From: an uncultured Bacteroidaceae bacterium
Lineage (GTDB): Bacteria > Bacteroidota > Bacteroidia > Bacteroidales > Bacteroidaceae
Length of the DNA: 44,861 nt
NCBI GenBank assembly: GCA_944321635.1
Contig: CALULY010000019.1
Span: 1 to 44,861 of the forward strand
Direction of reading: 5' to 3'
Shown here in pieces: positions 8,574 to 16,788 of the stretch (within the stretch, counting starts at the first letter, position 1; each line of letters starts with the position of its first letter). A program made the translations under genes and the position numbers. Under the pieces are notes generated by a model. The model had not been told where the DNA came from and did no database searches. It saw only the letters and a program-made list of their open reading frames with translations.

Positions 8574-9308
8574 TCAATTGTCCTGGTTCTCGATTTGCAT
8601 ATAGTCGAGGGCTGCGATGAAATCCTCTGGGGTCATGCAGTCATCGAGCGTGGCATCTCCCACTCTTATCCGTTGCAAGGCGACCAGGTGCGCCCCGCTT
8701 TGCAAGGCGATGCCGATGTCCCGCGCCAAAGCACGGATGTACGTGCCTTTGCTGCACACGACACGCAGTTTGATGTCGGGCATTGAGTAGTCCATCAGCT
8801 CCAGTTCGTCTATTGTCAGCGTCTTGGCTTTCAATTCCACGTCTTTCCCCTTGCGGGCAAGCTGGTAGGCGCGTTTGCCATCGACCATGCAAGCCGAGTA
8901 TGCCGGCGGCACCTGCTCTATCGTCCCGACAAAAGACTTGAGGACTTCCTCGACCATCGGCCGTGTGATGTGCTCCGTCGGGTAGGTGGCATCGATCTCA
9001 TGCTCCAGGTCAAACGACGGGGTAGTAGCCCCGAGGCGCAGCGTTGCGACGTACTCTTTTGTCCCGGCCTGCAACTCTTCGATGCGTTTTGTCGCCTTGC
9101 CCGTGCAGATGATCATCACCCCCGTTGCGAGGGGGTCGAGCGTTCCGGCATGGCCCACCTTGAGTTTCCGTTGCCCGAGGCGGCGGCAAATGGCGATACG
9201 CAACTTCCCGACGACATCAAAGGATGTCCATCGGTAGGGTTTGTTTATGTAGAGAATCTCCCCTGCGTTGAAATCCATCAGCGTTTCAATTGACGTAGTT
9301 GTAGACAA
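8574..9308 (-). CDS. truB: tRNA pseudouridine(55) synthase TruB
   Basis: Converts U55 in the T loop of tRNAs to pseudouridine. The 244-residue protein has the catalytic-aspartate motif [25 protein letters not shown], then [20 protein letters not shown] and [10 protein letters not shown] near the end of the catalytic domain. The N-terminus ([22 protein letters not shown]) is the usual one; the ATG could also be the one at MDFNAGE, ten codons in. It overlaps uppP by 23 nt, indicating translational coupling. It lacks the long C-terminal PUA domain of the E. coli enzyme, which is normal in shorter TruB proteins. Confidence 0.95.
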   Translation of the reverse strand: MSTTTSIETLMDFNAGEILYINKPYRWTSFDVVGKLRIAICRRLGQRKLKVGHAGTLDPLATGVMIICTGKATKRIEELQAGTKEYVATLRLGATTPSFDLEHEIDATYPTEHITRPMVEEVLKSFVGTIEQVPPAYSACMVDGKRAYQLARKGKDVELKAKTLTIDELELMDYSMPDIKLRVVCSKGTYIRALARDIGIALQSGAHLVALQRIRVGDATLDDCMTPEDFIAALDYMQIENQDN

Positions 9309-10107
9309 GGGTTGCCGCCCCGGCCAGAGCGCAGTATATGGCGAAGTAAATCAACTTGCCGCGCCGCACGATGTTTATCATCCATTTGCAGGCCAGGCAG
9401 CCCGACAAGAATGCAGCCAAGAATCCTATGACCAGCGGCAGCGGTTCTACACCGAGCGCGTCAACGCCGTTCTTCACCATATCTATAATGTTGAGCAGGG
9501 CTTCACCCAGTATCGGCGGGATTACCATCAGGAATGAGAACTGCGCCATGTTGTCCTTCCGGTTGCCGAGGAGCAGTCCCGTGGCTATCGTCGTCCCCGA
9601 CCGCGACAACCCGGGCAGGACGGCGACGGCTTGGGACAGCCCGATGATGAATGCGTCAAGCATCGAGATCGACTTTTTCTTCCCGGACGACCAGTAATAG
9701 GACAGGGTGAGCAGCACGGCGGTCAGCAACAACATCAGCCCGACAATGAGCAATCCCGAGCCGAACACCGCCTCCACCTTGTCTTTGAAAAAGAGCCCGA
9801 TGATGCCCACCGGGATCATCGAGACGACAATGTTGAGTGTGTAGCGTGTCCCGTCGTTGAGCCCCTGCGAGGGATGCGCACAGCAACGGCCGAGGTCTTT
9901 GAACAGCCACGCCACTTCCTTCCAGAGTATCACGAGCGTGCTCAGCACCGTGGCGACGTGGACGGCGATTGTGAACGCCATGCTCTCCTCGGCCTCTATG
10001 CCAAACAGTGCCGAGCCGATGGCCAGATGTCCCGAACTGCTCACTGGCAGGTACTCGGTCAGCCCTTGCAGCAAACCGAGGATCAGAGCTTGCAAGCTGT
10101 CCATCAC
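9286..10107 (-). CDS. uppP: Undecaprenyl-diphosphate phosphatase UppP (BacA)
   Basis: Membrane enzyme that dephosphorylates undecaprenyl pyrophosphate and recycles the lipid carrier for cell-wall and polysaccharide synthesis; extra copies give bacitracin tolerance. The 273-residue protein shows both active-site motifs, [18 protein letters not shown] near the N-terminus and [16 protein letters not shown] in the middle, with about seven or eight hydrophobic segments. It starts four bases into the stop of DUF3098 (ATGA overlap) and overlaps truB at its 3' end. Confidence 0.95.
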   Translation of the reverse strand: MMDSLQALILGLLQGLTEYLPVSSSGHLAIGSALFGIEAEESMAFTIAVHVATVLSTLVILWKEVAWLFKDLGRCCAHPSQGLNDGTRYTLNIVVSMIPVGIIGLFFKDKVEAVFGSGLLIVGLMLLLTAVLLTLSYYWSSGKKKSISMLDAFIIGLSQAVAVLPGLSRSGTTIATGLLLGNRKDNMAQFSFLMVIPPILGEALLNIIDMVKNGVDALGVEPLPLVIGFLAAFLSGCLACKWMINIVRRGKLIYFAIYCALAGAATLVYNYVN

Positions 10108-10379
10108 TCAGCCCCCTCCTTGTCTTTGCCGGCTGCATCCTGCCTGGCAGGCGCGTCATCCTTGGCGCGAGCCATTATGCCGTAGATTACAAACAAGAAG
10201 CCAAAGAAGCAGACCGCCGGGGCAACCTTTATCGCCCTCGCGCTGAATATGCTTTCCTCGAAATGCGTCTCGGTGGAAGCGGGCGTTATCATCAACAAAA
10301 AGCCGATGATGACTATTGCCATCCCGATTGCTACCAGGATGTAGTTCATTTTGCCAAAAGCCAAATTCCTTTTTTCCAT
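10104..10379 (-). CDS. DUF3098 small membrane protein
   Basis: A 91-residue protein with two hydrophobic segments ([21 protein letters not shown] and [19 protein letters not shown]) separated by a short soluble part, and a charged Lys/Asp-rich tail. This matches the DUF3098 family found almost only in Bacteroidetes, where it sits between ftsX and uppP as here. No function is known. The context (FtsX, undecaprenyl recycling) suggests an envelope or division role, which is inference. The ATG is followed by [13 protein letters not shown], the family's usual start. Confidence 0.85.
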   Translation of the reverse strand: MEKRNLAFGKMNYILVAIGMAIVIIGFLLMITPASTETHFEESIFSARAIKVAPAVCFFGFLFVIYGIMARAKDDAPARQDAAGKDKEGAE

Positions 10380-10410
10380 TGTCTTTTTATGTGTATTGTT
10401 TTATGTTCCG

Positions 10411-11298
10411 TCAGACATTGTACAAATCCCGGCTCTTCATCTTCAGGAATCCGTTGAGCGACACCGTGGCGCAGAGCGACGTGAGCACTATGCCGGCGGC
10501 CAGCACACTTGCCCCAACGACGACCATCACCCGTGGTGTCACCACCGACATCAGTTGCGGCTCATATCGCAGCAGCATCCAGATGCCCGCACCAAGCAAC
10601 GCGTTGGCGAAAACCGCCGCCACCACTCCCGCCCACACATGACGTGCGACGAATGGCCGGCGGATGAAACCCCAGCTGGCTCCGACCAGTTTCATCGTGT
10701 TTATGATGAAACGGTTGGAATAGATGGACAACCTGATCGTGTTGTTTATAAGCGCGAAAGAGATGAAGGCGAGGAACGCCGCCAGCACCGTGAGTACGAT
10801 GCTGATGCGTCCTATGTTGCGGTTGACAGATTCGATGAGGTCTTTCTGGTAGAGGATGTCGTTGATGTCACTCTTCTCGCGCAGGGAGGATTCAATCTTT
10901 GCTATGCTATCGACATTCGCATACGCGGCGTTGAGTCTTATCTCTATCGATGCCGAGAACGGATTGTAACCGATGAACTCCGTGGGGTCCATCCCCAAAG
11001 CCTCGGTCTCCTCGGCAAGGGCTTGTTCCTTGGAGATGTAAAGGGTGCTTTTGACATACGGCTGCGCATCGAGTTCCTCCTTGAATTGCATGATGTTTGT
11101 CACGTTCATGTCGTCTGACAACAGCACCGAGAATACGAGGTTCTCGCGCACATACACCGACAGATTGCGGGCGGACATGACAAAGAGCACGACAAGGCCG
11201 AGCAACAACAGCACCATCATCGTGCTGAATCCCGATGTCACAAATTGCAGCCCGGGCGACCACCGCGACCTGCGCCTATATGTCCTGGACTTTGACAT
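10411..11298 (-). CDS. ftsX: Cell division protein FtsX
   Basis: Permease-like part of the FtsEX complex, which signals to peptidoglycan hydrolases at the septum. The 295-residue protein has a basic N-terminal tail, one membrane segment (TMMVLLLLGLVVLFVMSA), an extracytoplasmic domain with SVLLSDDMNVTNIMQFKEEL and KEQALAEETEALG, and three C-terminal membrane segments including ISIVLTVLAAFLAFISFALINNTIRLSIYS. That is the standard FtsX topology. No ftsE is adjacent, which is common in Bacteroidetes. The gene lies 3 nt after the methyltransferase gene. Confidence 0.92.
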   Translation of the reverse strand: MSKSRTYRRRSRWSPGLQFVTSGFSTMMVLLLLGLVVLFVMSARNLSVYVRENLVFSVLLSDDMNVTNIMQFKEELDAQPYVKSTLYISKEQALAEETEALGMDPTEFIGYNPFSASIEIRLNAAYANVDSIAKIESSLREKSDINDILYQKDLIESVNRNIGRISIVLTVLAAFLAFISFALINNTIRLSIYSNRFIINTMKLVGASWGFIRRPFVARHVWAGVVAAVFANALLGAGIWMLLRYEPQLMSVVTPRVMVVVGASVLAAGIVLTSLCATVSLNGFLKMKSRDLYNV

Positions 11299-11301
11299 GG
11301 C

Positions 11302-12228
11302 TCATTTCTTCTTCATTACATAAATCAACGAACTGCTCCGCTCCTTGTTAGCCATCGTCCGCATCAAGGCGGCAGTCCCCACGGCGAGACCTCTCAGCAA
11401 CGGGAGGCGCGCCCCACGGCCTTTCTCGCTCATCATTGAGATGTAAAAGGCATCAAAGTGCATCGGCAGCATCTCGACAAGGCTGAACCCGTGCGCTTTG
11501 CCCAGACGCAGCACGTCGCTCGGTGCGAAGTGCCACAAGTGGCGGGGCACATCCCATGCAGCCCAAGCGTTGCCGTAATGGCGGGCATCGTAAGAGGTGC
11601 GGTTGGGCAACGCCAGCACCAGCAGCCCGTCGGCGGACAACAGCCGCGAGAAGCAGTCCATCTTGTCATGCAGGTCAGAGATGTGTTCGAGGACGTGCCA
11701 CAAAGTCACGCAATCAAAACTGCCCGGCGCGAATCCCGTCAAATCATCAGGCACACGCATCTTGATGCCAAAGTGCGCGAAGGCGAATGCCCGCGCCGCG
11801 TCACCCGGCTCGACGGCCTCGGCCTCCCAGCCCACCTGCTTCATGCGGTTGGCGAAGTAGCCCGTGCCTGCCCCGTAGTCGAGCACACGCCCGTGCCGTT
11901 TACCCGTGAAGTGCGACACCAGGCCGCTCTTCTCCCTGAGCATGAACCACCGCACCAGATGATAGGCTTTGTTGACCAGGCCTCGCGACGTGTCAGAATG
12001 CGAGATGTAGTCGCACGACTGGTAGTAGCGGCCCATCTCCCCGTCGGCAGGCACGCCGCCAGTGAAATGGAAACCGCATGACTTGCAAGCGCACACGGGG
12101 AAAGTCTCCCCCGAGACGAAATGGTCGGTGCAACTCATCACCACCTCCACCGCCTCCGACCCGCAGAGGGGACAGGGGCGGCAGGCGGAACGCACTATGT
12201 CAACGTCTTTGACTTCGCCTGTCGGCAT
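11302..12228 (-). CDS. Class I SAM-dependent methyltransferase with N-terminal zinc ribbon
   Basis: A 308-residue protein. The N-terminus has two cysteine pairs (CPLCGS and CKSCGFHF), probably a zinc ribbon. The Rossmann methyltransferase core begins at VLDYGAGTGYF (motif I), followed by FDCVTLWHVLEHISD and LVLALPNRTSYDARHYGNAWAAWDVPRHLWHF. This matches the Methyltransf_23 type often annotated as a ubiquinone-like or sugar/lipid methyltransferase. The substrate cannot be read from the sequence. It is the first gene of a seven-gene minus-strand unit that runs to folK. Confidence 0.85.
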   Translation of the reverse strand: MPTGEVKDVDIVRSACRPCPLCGSEAVEVVMSCTDHFVSGETFPVCACKSCGFHFTGGVPADGEMGRYYQSCDYISHSDTSRGLVNKAYHLVRWFMLREKSGLVSHFTGKRHGRVLDYGAGTGYFANRMKQVGWEAEAVEPGDAARAFAFAHFGIKMRVPDDLTGFAPGSFDCVTLWHVLEHISDLHDKMDCFSRLLSADGLLVLALPNRTSYDARHYGNAWAAWDVPRHLWHFAPSDVLRLGKAHGFSLVEMLPMHFDAFYISMMSEKGRGARLPLLRGLAVGTAALMRTMANKERSSSLIYVMKKK

Positions 12229-12425
12229 GATTTACCCTAATTTTATGCAAATTAGCAAATAAATTGCCGCACGGCTTCACACTGTTAACGTATATTAACC
12301 ATTAAAAGCCGCGCCGCCGTCATTCCACCGTCCATCCCATAACTCCAACCCCCGGTTGAGTGGCAAGCGGCGCAAAAGCCATGGCAATCGCCGTGAAACC
12401 GGTTGCACGGCGAGGAAAGTTTGTT

Positions 12426-12499
12426 TTTAACCTGAATCTATATATTTGCAGGTTAAGTTTACATATTTGCAACCTGAGTTTACATAAACTTAACCTAAA
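12426..12499. repeat. Phased dyad array B (AACCT words, 21-bp period)
   Basis: Four 11-bp words (TTTAACCTGAA, TGCAGGTTAAG, TGCAACCTGAG, CTTAACCTAAA), the second in reverse orientation, are centred at 12431, 12452, 12473 and 12494, exactly 21 bp apart. The linkers are TCTATATATT, TTTACATATT and TTTACATAAA, the same type as in the A arrays. AGGTTAAGTTTA and TAAACTTAACCT form a perfect 12-bp inverted pair. It lies in the gene-free stretch 12229-12692 between divergent transcription units. The rest of that stretch has only a promoter for the next gene. Confidence 0.85.
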
Positions 12500-12629
12500 A
12501 ATAAACTTTTCCCGGTGCGCGGCTGTTTTTCCTGGCCGCCGGCATCGGTGGCGGAAGCAGGGCATGGGGCGTGGACGAGCCTGGATGTGGCATGGTGTGG
12601 CATTGCAATGTCATTTTTGTCGGAGAATA

Positions 12630-12662
12630 GTTGCCTATTAGGATTAAAATTCGCTAACTTTG
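12630..12662 (+). promoter_or_regulatory. Promoter of the 43-residue ORF and CYTH gene
   Basis: GTTG (12630-12633), 21 bp, TAACTTTG (12655-12662). It lies 30 nt before the small ORF. Confidence 0.7.
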
Positions 12663-12692
12663 GTTTCAACAACTTTAAAACCGCAAAAGACC

Positions 12693-12824
12693 ATGAGCAA
12701 CAAAAGGAAAGAGGCAAAAGCCCGCCGCGAAGAGGAAAGAGGCAAAAAGGTGTTCCGCAACATCACCATAGTCATGGTGGCGCTGGCCGTAGTGCTGATT
12801 GCCGCTTTCTCGATTTTCCTATGA
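12693..12824 (+). CDS. Small single-pass membrane protein (43 residues)
   Basis: ATG AGC AAC AAA … to TGA encodes 43 residues: a highly basic cytoplasmic stretch (MSNKRKEAKARREEERGKK) then one hydrophobic helix (ITIVMVALAVVLIAAFSIFL). It has its own promoter and its stop overlaps the CYTH start as ATGA, so it is very likely real and translationally coupled. I do not recognise a family and its function is unknown. Small basic-plus-one-helix proteins of this kind are easily missed by gene callers. It could be annotated in related genomes as a hypothetical protein. Confidence 0.72.
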   Translation: MSNKRKEAKARREEERGKKVFRNITIVMVALAVVLIAAFSIFL

Positions 12825-13294
12825 CGGAGATTGAACGCAAGTTCCTCGTCACGGGCGACTACAAGCCCTTTGCCTTCTCGCATTCGAGGATACGGCAGGG
12901 ATACATCTGCGCCGACCATGGCCGCACGGTGCGTGTCCGCCTGCGTGACGGCGTGGGGACGTTGACGATAAAAGGCCCTTCTGGCGACGGGGGGGTGAGC
13001 CGTTATGAGTGGGAAACGGAGCTGAGCCCCGAGGATGCCGCGCAGATGCTCGGTTTGTGCGGCGGGGCGTTCATCGACAAGACACGCTGGCTGGTGCGGA
13101 GTGGCAAGCACGTGGTGGAAGTGGACGAATTCCACGGCGAAAACACCGGACTTGTCGTCGCCGAGATAGAACTGGGCAGCGAGGATGAAGCATTTGAGCG
13201 GCCGCCTTTCCTCGGCGAAGAGGTGACGGGCGACGCACGCTACTACAACTCAAACCTGATGAAGCACCCCTATTCGTCGTGGGGCATTGGCTGA
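12821..13294 (+). CDS. CYTH domain protein (inorganic triphosphatase / adenylate cyclase-like fold)
   Basis: A 157-residue protein. It begins MTEIERKFLV, where EIERK is the ExExK signature of CYTH proteins. It continues with alternating charged strands (TVRVRLRDG, TLTIKGP, RYEWETEL, KTRWLV, VEVDEFHG, LVVAEIELGSEDEAFERP) that form the triphosphate tunnel, and ends with YYNSNLMKHPYSSW. Family members hydrolyse inorganic tripolyphosphate, while some are class IV adenylate cyclases; the short bacterial type is usually a triphosphatase. The start is fixed by the ATGA overlap with the small ORF. The DUF4010 gene follows after 29 nt. Confidence 0.9.
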   Translation: MTEIERKFLVTGDYKPFAFSHSRIRQGYICADHGRTVRVRLRDGVGTLTIKGPSGDGGVSRYEWETELSPEDAAQMLGLCGGAFIDKTRWLVRSGKHVVEVDEFHGENTGLVVAEIELGSEDEAFERPPFLGEEVTGDARYYNSNLMKHPYSSWGIG

Positions 13295-13323
13295 GCATCG
13301 GGTGAAAAGCACGGGGATGTGAA

Positions 13324-14616
13324 ATGGAAAAGCTGTATGCCTACTTGCCGCAGGATTTTGTGAACTTTGTCCTGGTCACATTGTTCGCCCTCCTCATCGG
13401 GTTGTCCCAACGCCGCATCGCGTTGCGGCGGGAGGGGGAGACGACAGTATTCGGCACTGACCGCACTTTTACGTTCATCGGCATCCTGGGGTACTTGCTT
13501 TACATCCTGTCACCTGATGATTTCACCCTTTTCGTCGGAGGCGGCGCGGTCGTGGGGCTGCTGTTGGCGACAAACTATCTGGTCAAACAGCTGCGGCATG
13601 ATGTCTACGGGGTCACGTCGATAGTCATCGCACTCATCACCTACTGCCTCGCGCCGATAGTATACACTCAACCGTCGTGGCTCTCGGTGACTGTCGTGGT
13701 CGCCGTCCTGATGCTGGCCGAGATGAAACACACCTTCACGGAGCTGGCACAGAGGATGAACAACGACGAGATGCTGACCCTTGCCAAGTTCCTTGCCATA
13801 GCGGGCATCGTGCTCCCGATGCTGCCCGACAAACCTTTTGTCGCAGGGGTGTCGCTCACACCTTACAGCATCTGGCTGGCGACGGTGGTGGTGTCGGGCA
13901 TATCCTACTTCTCCTATCTCCTGCGGCGGTATGTATTCAAAGAGGCCGGCATCATGGTGGCGGGACTGTTGGGAGGCCTTTACAGCAGCACGGCGACAAT
14001 CATCGTGCTGGCCCGCAGCTGCAAGGCGGCCGCCGAGGGTGAAAAGCGGGAATATGTCGCGGCAATGCTGATGTCTGTCGCGATGATGTTCCTCAGATTC
14101 CTGTTCCTCGCCGCCATCTTCAGCAGGCCATTGTTGGCGCGGCTCTACCCCTACTTGCTCATGATGTGCCTCCTCACGGCGGCGACATCGCTTGTCATGC
14201 ACCTGCGCTGGCGGCATCACACGCAAAAAGGCGCGGTGGAAGCCGAGGAGACGAGCAACCCTTTGGAGTTCAAGGTGGCACTCATCTTTGCGTTGCTTTT
14301 CGTGGTGTTCACATTTGCTACGCACTTCACCTATATGTATTTCGGTGACTCCGGTGTCAACGTGCTGTCCTTCGTGTCGGGGGTAAGCGACATCACGCCT
14401 TTTGTGCTCAACCTTTTCGGCAACGTCAACCTTGGCATCGATGACATAGTGCGCTGTTCCTTGCAGGCTATGCTCGCCAATGTGGCGGTCAACATGGTTT
14501 ATGCCTACCTCTTTTCGGGCAAGTCGCGGCGGACGGCACGCGCTGTTTTCGGTTCTTTCGGGCTGGTCATCGTGCTGGGAGGCGGTGTGTTGGCGGCGGC
14601 ATGGCTGTTTACGTGA
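13324..14616 (+). CDS. DUF4010 / MgtC-like integral membrane protein
   Basis: A 430-residue protein with about a dozen hydrophobic segments. The N-terminal third resembles MgtC/SapB proteins (FALLIGLSQRRIALRREGETTVFGTDRTFTFIGILGYLLYIL), and the rest matches DUF4010, with KEAGIMVAGLLGGLYSSTATIIVLAR and DITPFVLNLFG. The function of DUF4010 proteins is unknown; a link to ion transport or magnesium homeostasis is only suggested by the MgtC-like part. It follows the CYTH gene closely and may be co-transcribed with it. Confidence 0.82.
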   Translation: MEKLYAYLPQDFVNFVLVTLFALLIGLSQRRIALRREGETTVFGTDRTFTFIGILGYLLYILSPDDFTLFVGGGAVVGLLLATNYLVKQLRHDVYGVTSIVIALITYCLAPIVYTQPSWLSVTVVVAVLMLAEMKHTFTELAQRMNNDEMLTLAKFLAIAGIVLPMLPDKPFVAGVSLTPYSIWLATVVVSGISYFSYLLRRYVFKEAGIMVAGLLGGLYSSTATIIVLARSCKAAAEGEKREYVAAMLMSVAMMFLRFLFLAAIFSRPLLARLYPYLLMMCLLTAATSLVMHLRWRHHTQKGAVEAEETSNPLEFKVALIFALLFVVFTFATHFTYMYFGDSGVNVLSFVSGVSDITPFVLNLFGNVNLGIDDIVRCSLQAMLANVAVNMVYAYLFSGKSRRTARAVFGSFGLVIVLGGGVLAAAWLFT

Positions 14617-14651
14617 GAGACTGTTTACTAACTTTTATAATTCCAGATTTT

Positions 14652-16142
14652 ATGAGATTCAGACAATTATCAGTGTTCGCGGCCATTGCGGCGTTGGCTT
14701 TCGTCGCTTCGTGCCAGAAGAAAAGCGATGACTACCTGCGTTTCATCCCTGATGATGCAGTGGTGGTTGTGGGGACTAACGTCCAATCGCTGCTTGACAA
14801 GAGTGATGTCTTGTCGCACCAACAGGTCAAAGATGCCATCATTAGCAGTGCAGAGCAGGAGCTGGGCAGTGCCGGCGTGCAGTTGGTCAAATCCATCGTC
14901 GATGACCCCGCCGAGTCCGGTCTTGACTTGAGCAAAGACATCTATTTTTGGATGGAAGACATCAACCGTGGCAATGGTGGATTTGTGATGGCACTCTCGG
15001 ACAAAGACAAATTCATGAACCTCATCGACGTGACCGACACCAGTGGCGACCCGATGGAGTTCACCGACTACGAAGGCTACATGATAGGCGAAAGCAGCGA
15101 CTTGGCAGTGGCCATCAGCGACGGGTTCGCCTTGGTATACAGCGGGATGTACGACACGACCATCCTCGACGTGCTGAAAAACAAGCTGAAGGATGAGACC
15201 GAGGGCACGTTCACATCCACCACTACCTACAAGAAGATGACATCTCTCGGCGCGGACATGGCGATGATGTTCTCGCTTGAGGAGCTCATGGATGAGGGCG
15301 GCTATGCACAAGTCTACGGGGTACTTCCCAAGGATATGCCTCTTGCCGACGTTGACGGGATCGTGGGGTTGACCTTCGAGGCCGGAAAGGTCGTGACGGA
15401 CTGGTCCTACCATTCGGAGACAGGCGAGTGGGACAAGTGGGTAAAGGAGAATGCAAGCAACGCAGACAAGGTTGACGGCACGATGATGGACTACTTCGGT
15501 CAGGACGCGTTGGGTGTTTTGTTCTGCTCCATCGACGGGAAGGCAGTATCCAAGATGCTGGAGCAATATCCCGAGTATGCCAATATGTACGACCAACTCG
15601 ACCTCCCCTTTGACCTTGACAGACTGCTGTCTACTATCGACGGGCAGATTGGCATAGGCGTAAACTCCTTCAATCTCCTGCCCGAGGTCGTCCTGTGCGC
15701 CGAGGTCAGCAGCGATGACATAATGAACACGATGACCACACAGCTTGGCGGCACCGAAGTGGCCGAGGGCAAGTATGTGGCAAACGTTGATATGGTGTCG
15801 GTTTATTACGGCATGGAGGACGGCAAGTTCTATGCCTCCCTCTCGCCAAACAGCAGGGAAGGGTTGAAGACAGTCGATCCGTCATTCTCTGGCAACGAAC
15901 ATTCCGGCACGGCACGTGGGAGCTACGGCTACCTCGGATTCAACATGCGGGCGTTCATGATGTTGCCATTTGCCGACAACCTCCGCTACGAGATGGATCC
16001 TGAGGGGTTTGCCTTGCTCAAATCCATTGATTATGTCGAACTCTATGCCACCAGCATGAGCGAGGGACGGTTGGTCGTGTTTACCAATTCTGAGGAGAAC
16101 CCTCTCAAGGTGGTCACGGAGTTGCTCGTGGGTGCACTCTAA
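14652..16142 (+). CDS. DUF4836 family lipoprotein
   Basis: A 496-residue secreted lipoprotein. Its signal peptide MRFRQLSVFAAIAALAFVASC ends in a lipobox with the lipidated Cys at residue 21, followed by Q and K. The mature part starts KKSDDYLRFIPDDAVVVVGTNVQSLLDKSDV, the start characteristic of DUF4836, a family confined to Bacteroidetes and of unknown function. An upstream open frame to 14601 overlaps the previous gene; I chose the ATG that gives the signal peptide. Its 3' end overlaps the ABC ATPase by 11 nt, so lipoprotein, ATPase and permease probably form one unit. Confidence 0.85.
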   Translation: MRFRQLSVFAAIAALAFVASCQKKSDDYLRFIPDDAVVVVGTNVQSLLDKSDVLSHQQVKDAIISSAEQELGSAGVQLVKSIVDDPAESGLDLSKDIYFWMEDINRGNGGFVMALSDKDKFMNLIDVTDTSGDPMEFTDYEGYMIGESSDLAVAISDGFALVYSGMYDTTILDVLKNKLKDETEGTFTSTTTYKKMTSLGADMAMMFSLEELMDEGGYAQVYGVLPKDMPLADVDGIVGLTFEAGKVVTDWSYHSETGEWDKWVKENASNADKVDGTMMDYFGQDALGVLFCSIDGKAVSKMLEQYPEYANMYDQLDLPFDLDRLLSTIDGQIGIGVNSFNLLPEVVLCAEVSSDDIMNTMTTQLGGTEVAEGKYVANVDMVSVYYGMEDGKFYASLSPNSREGLKTVDPSFSGNEHSGTARGSYGYLGFNMRAFMMLPFADNLRYEMDPEGFALLKSIDYVELYATSMSEGRLVVFTNSEENPLKVVTELLVGAL

Positions 16143-16788
16143 GCCTGTGGATCAGCTAACATTTGACGGCGTGGTGCCGTCGGCACTCTTGGGACGCACG
16201 TCCGCCTCAGGTCTCTGGGGCGGGCGGCACACCTTTGAGCGTGGCAGGACCTATCTTGTCGAGGCCGCCTCCGGCACGGGCAAATCATCGTTGTGTGCCT
16301 ACGCCTACGGCTACCGCAACGACTACTCTGGCCGCATCCTGTTTGACGGGACTGACAGTGCAAAGCTCGGCAAGGCGGCATGGAGGAGGCTGCGGCTCAC
16401 GTCGCTGAGCCTGATGTTCCAGGAACTAAGGCTCTTTGGCTCACTGACTGCCATGGAGAATGTCCGCCTGAAAAACGACCTCACGCACCACAAAAGCGAC
16501 GAAGACATTGACACCCTCTTCGACCGCCTCGGCATAGCGGACAAAAGGGATGCCCCCGCCTCGCTGATGTCATACGGCCAACAGCAGCGCGTCGCCTTTA
16601 TCCGTGCCCTGTGCCAACCTTTCGATTTCTTGTTCATGGACGAACCTGTGAGCCATCTCGACGAATGCAACGCTTCTGCGCTAGCCGACATCCTGGCCGA
16701 AGAGCTTGACGCTCGCGGCGCTTGCGCCGTTGTCACGTCGGTGGGACGCAAGATGAATTTTGATTTTGACGAGAACATAACACTATGA
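16132..16788 (+). CDS. ABC transporter ATP-binding protein with degenerate motifs
   Basis: A 218-residue ATPase of the LolD/MacB size class. Walker A reads AASGTGKSS (first G replaced by A), the Q loop is MFQELRLFGSLTAMENV, the signature is SYGQQQR in place of LSGGQ, and Walker B with the catalytic Glu is FDFLFMDEPVSHLD. The position where the H-loop histidine is expected reads VVTSVGRK, with no His. The start is a GTG at 16132 inside the lipoprotein gene; a second GTG at 16147 is possible. It is followed by the permease gene with an ATGA overlap. Substrate unknown. Confidence 0.85.
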   Translation: MHSKPVDQLTFDGVVPSALLGRTSASGLWGGRHTFERGRTYLVEAASGTGKSSLCAYAYGYRNDYSGRILFDGTDSAKLGKAAWRRLRLTSLSLMFQELRLFGSLTAMENVRLKNDLTHHKSDEDIDTLFDRLGIADKRDAPASLMSYGQQQRVAFIRALCQPFDFLFMDEPVSHLDECNASALADILAEELDARGACAVVTSVGRKMNFDFDENITL

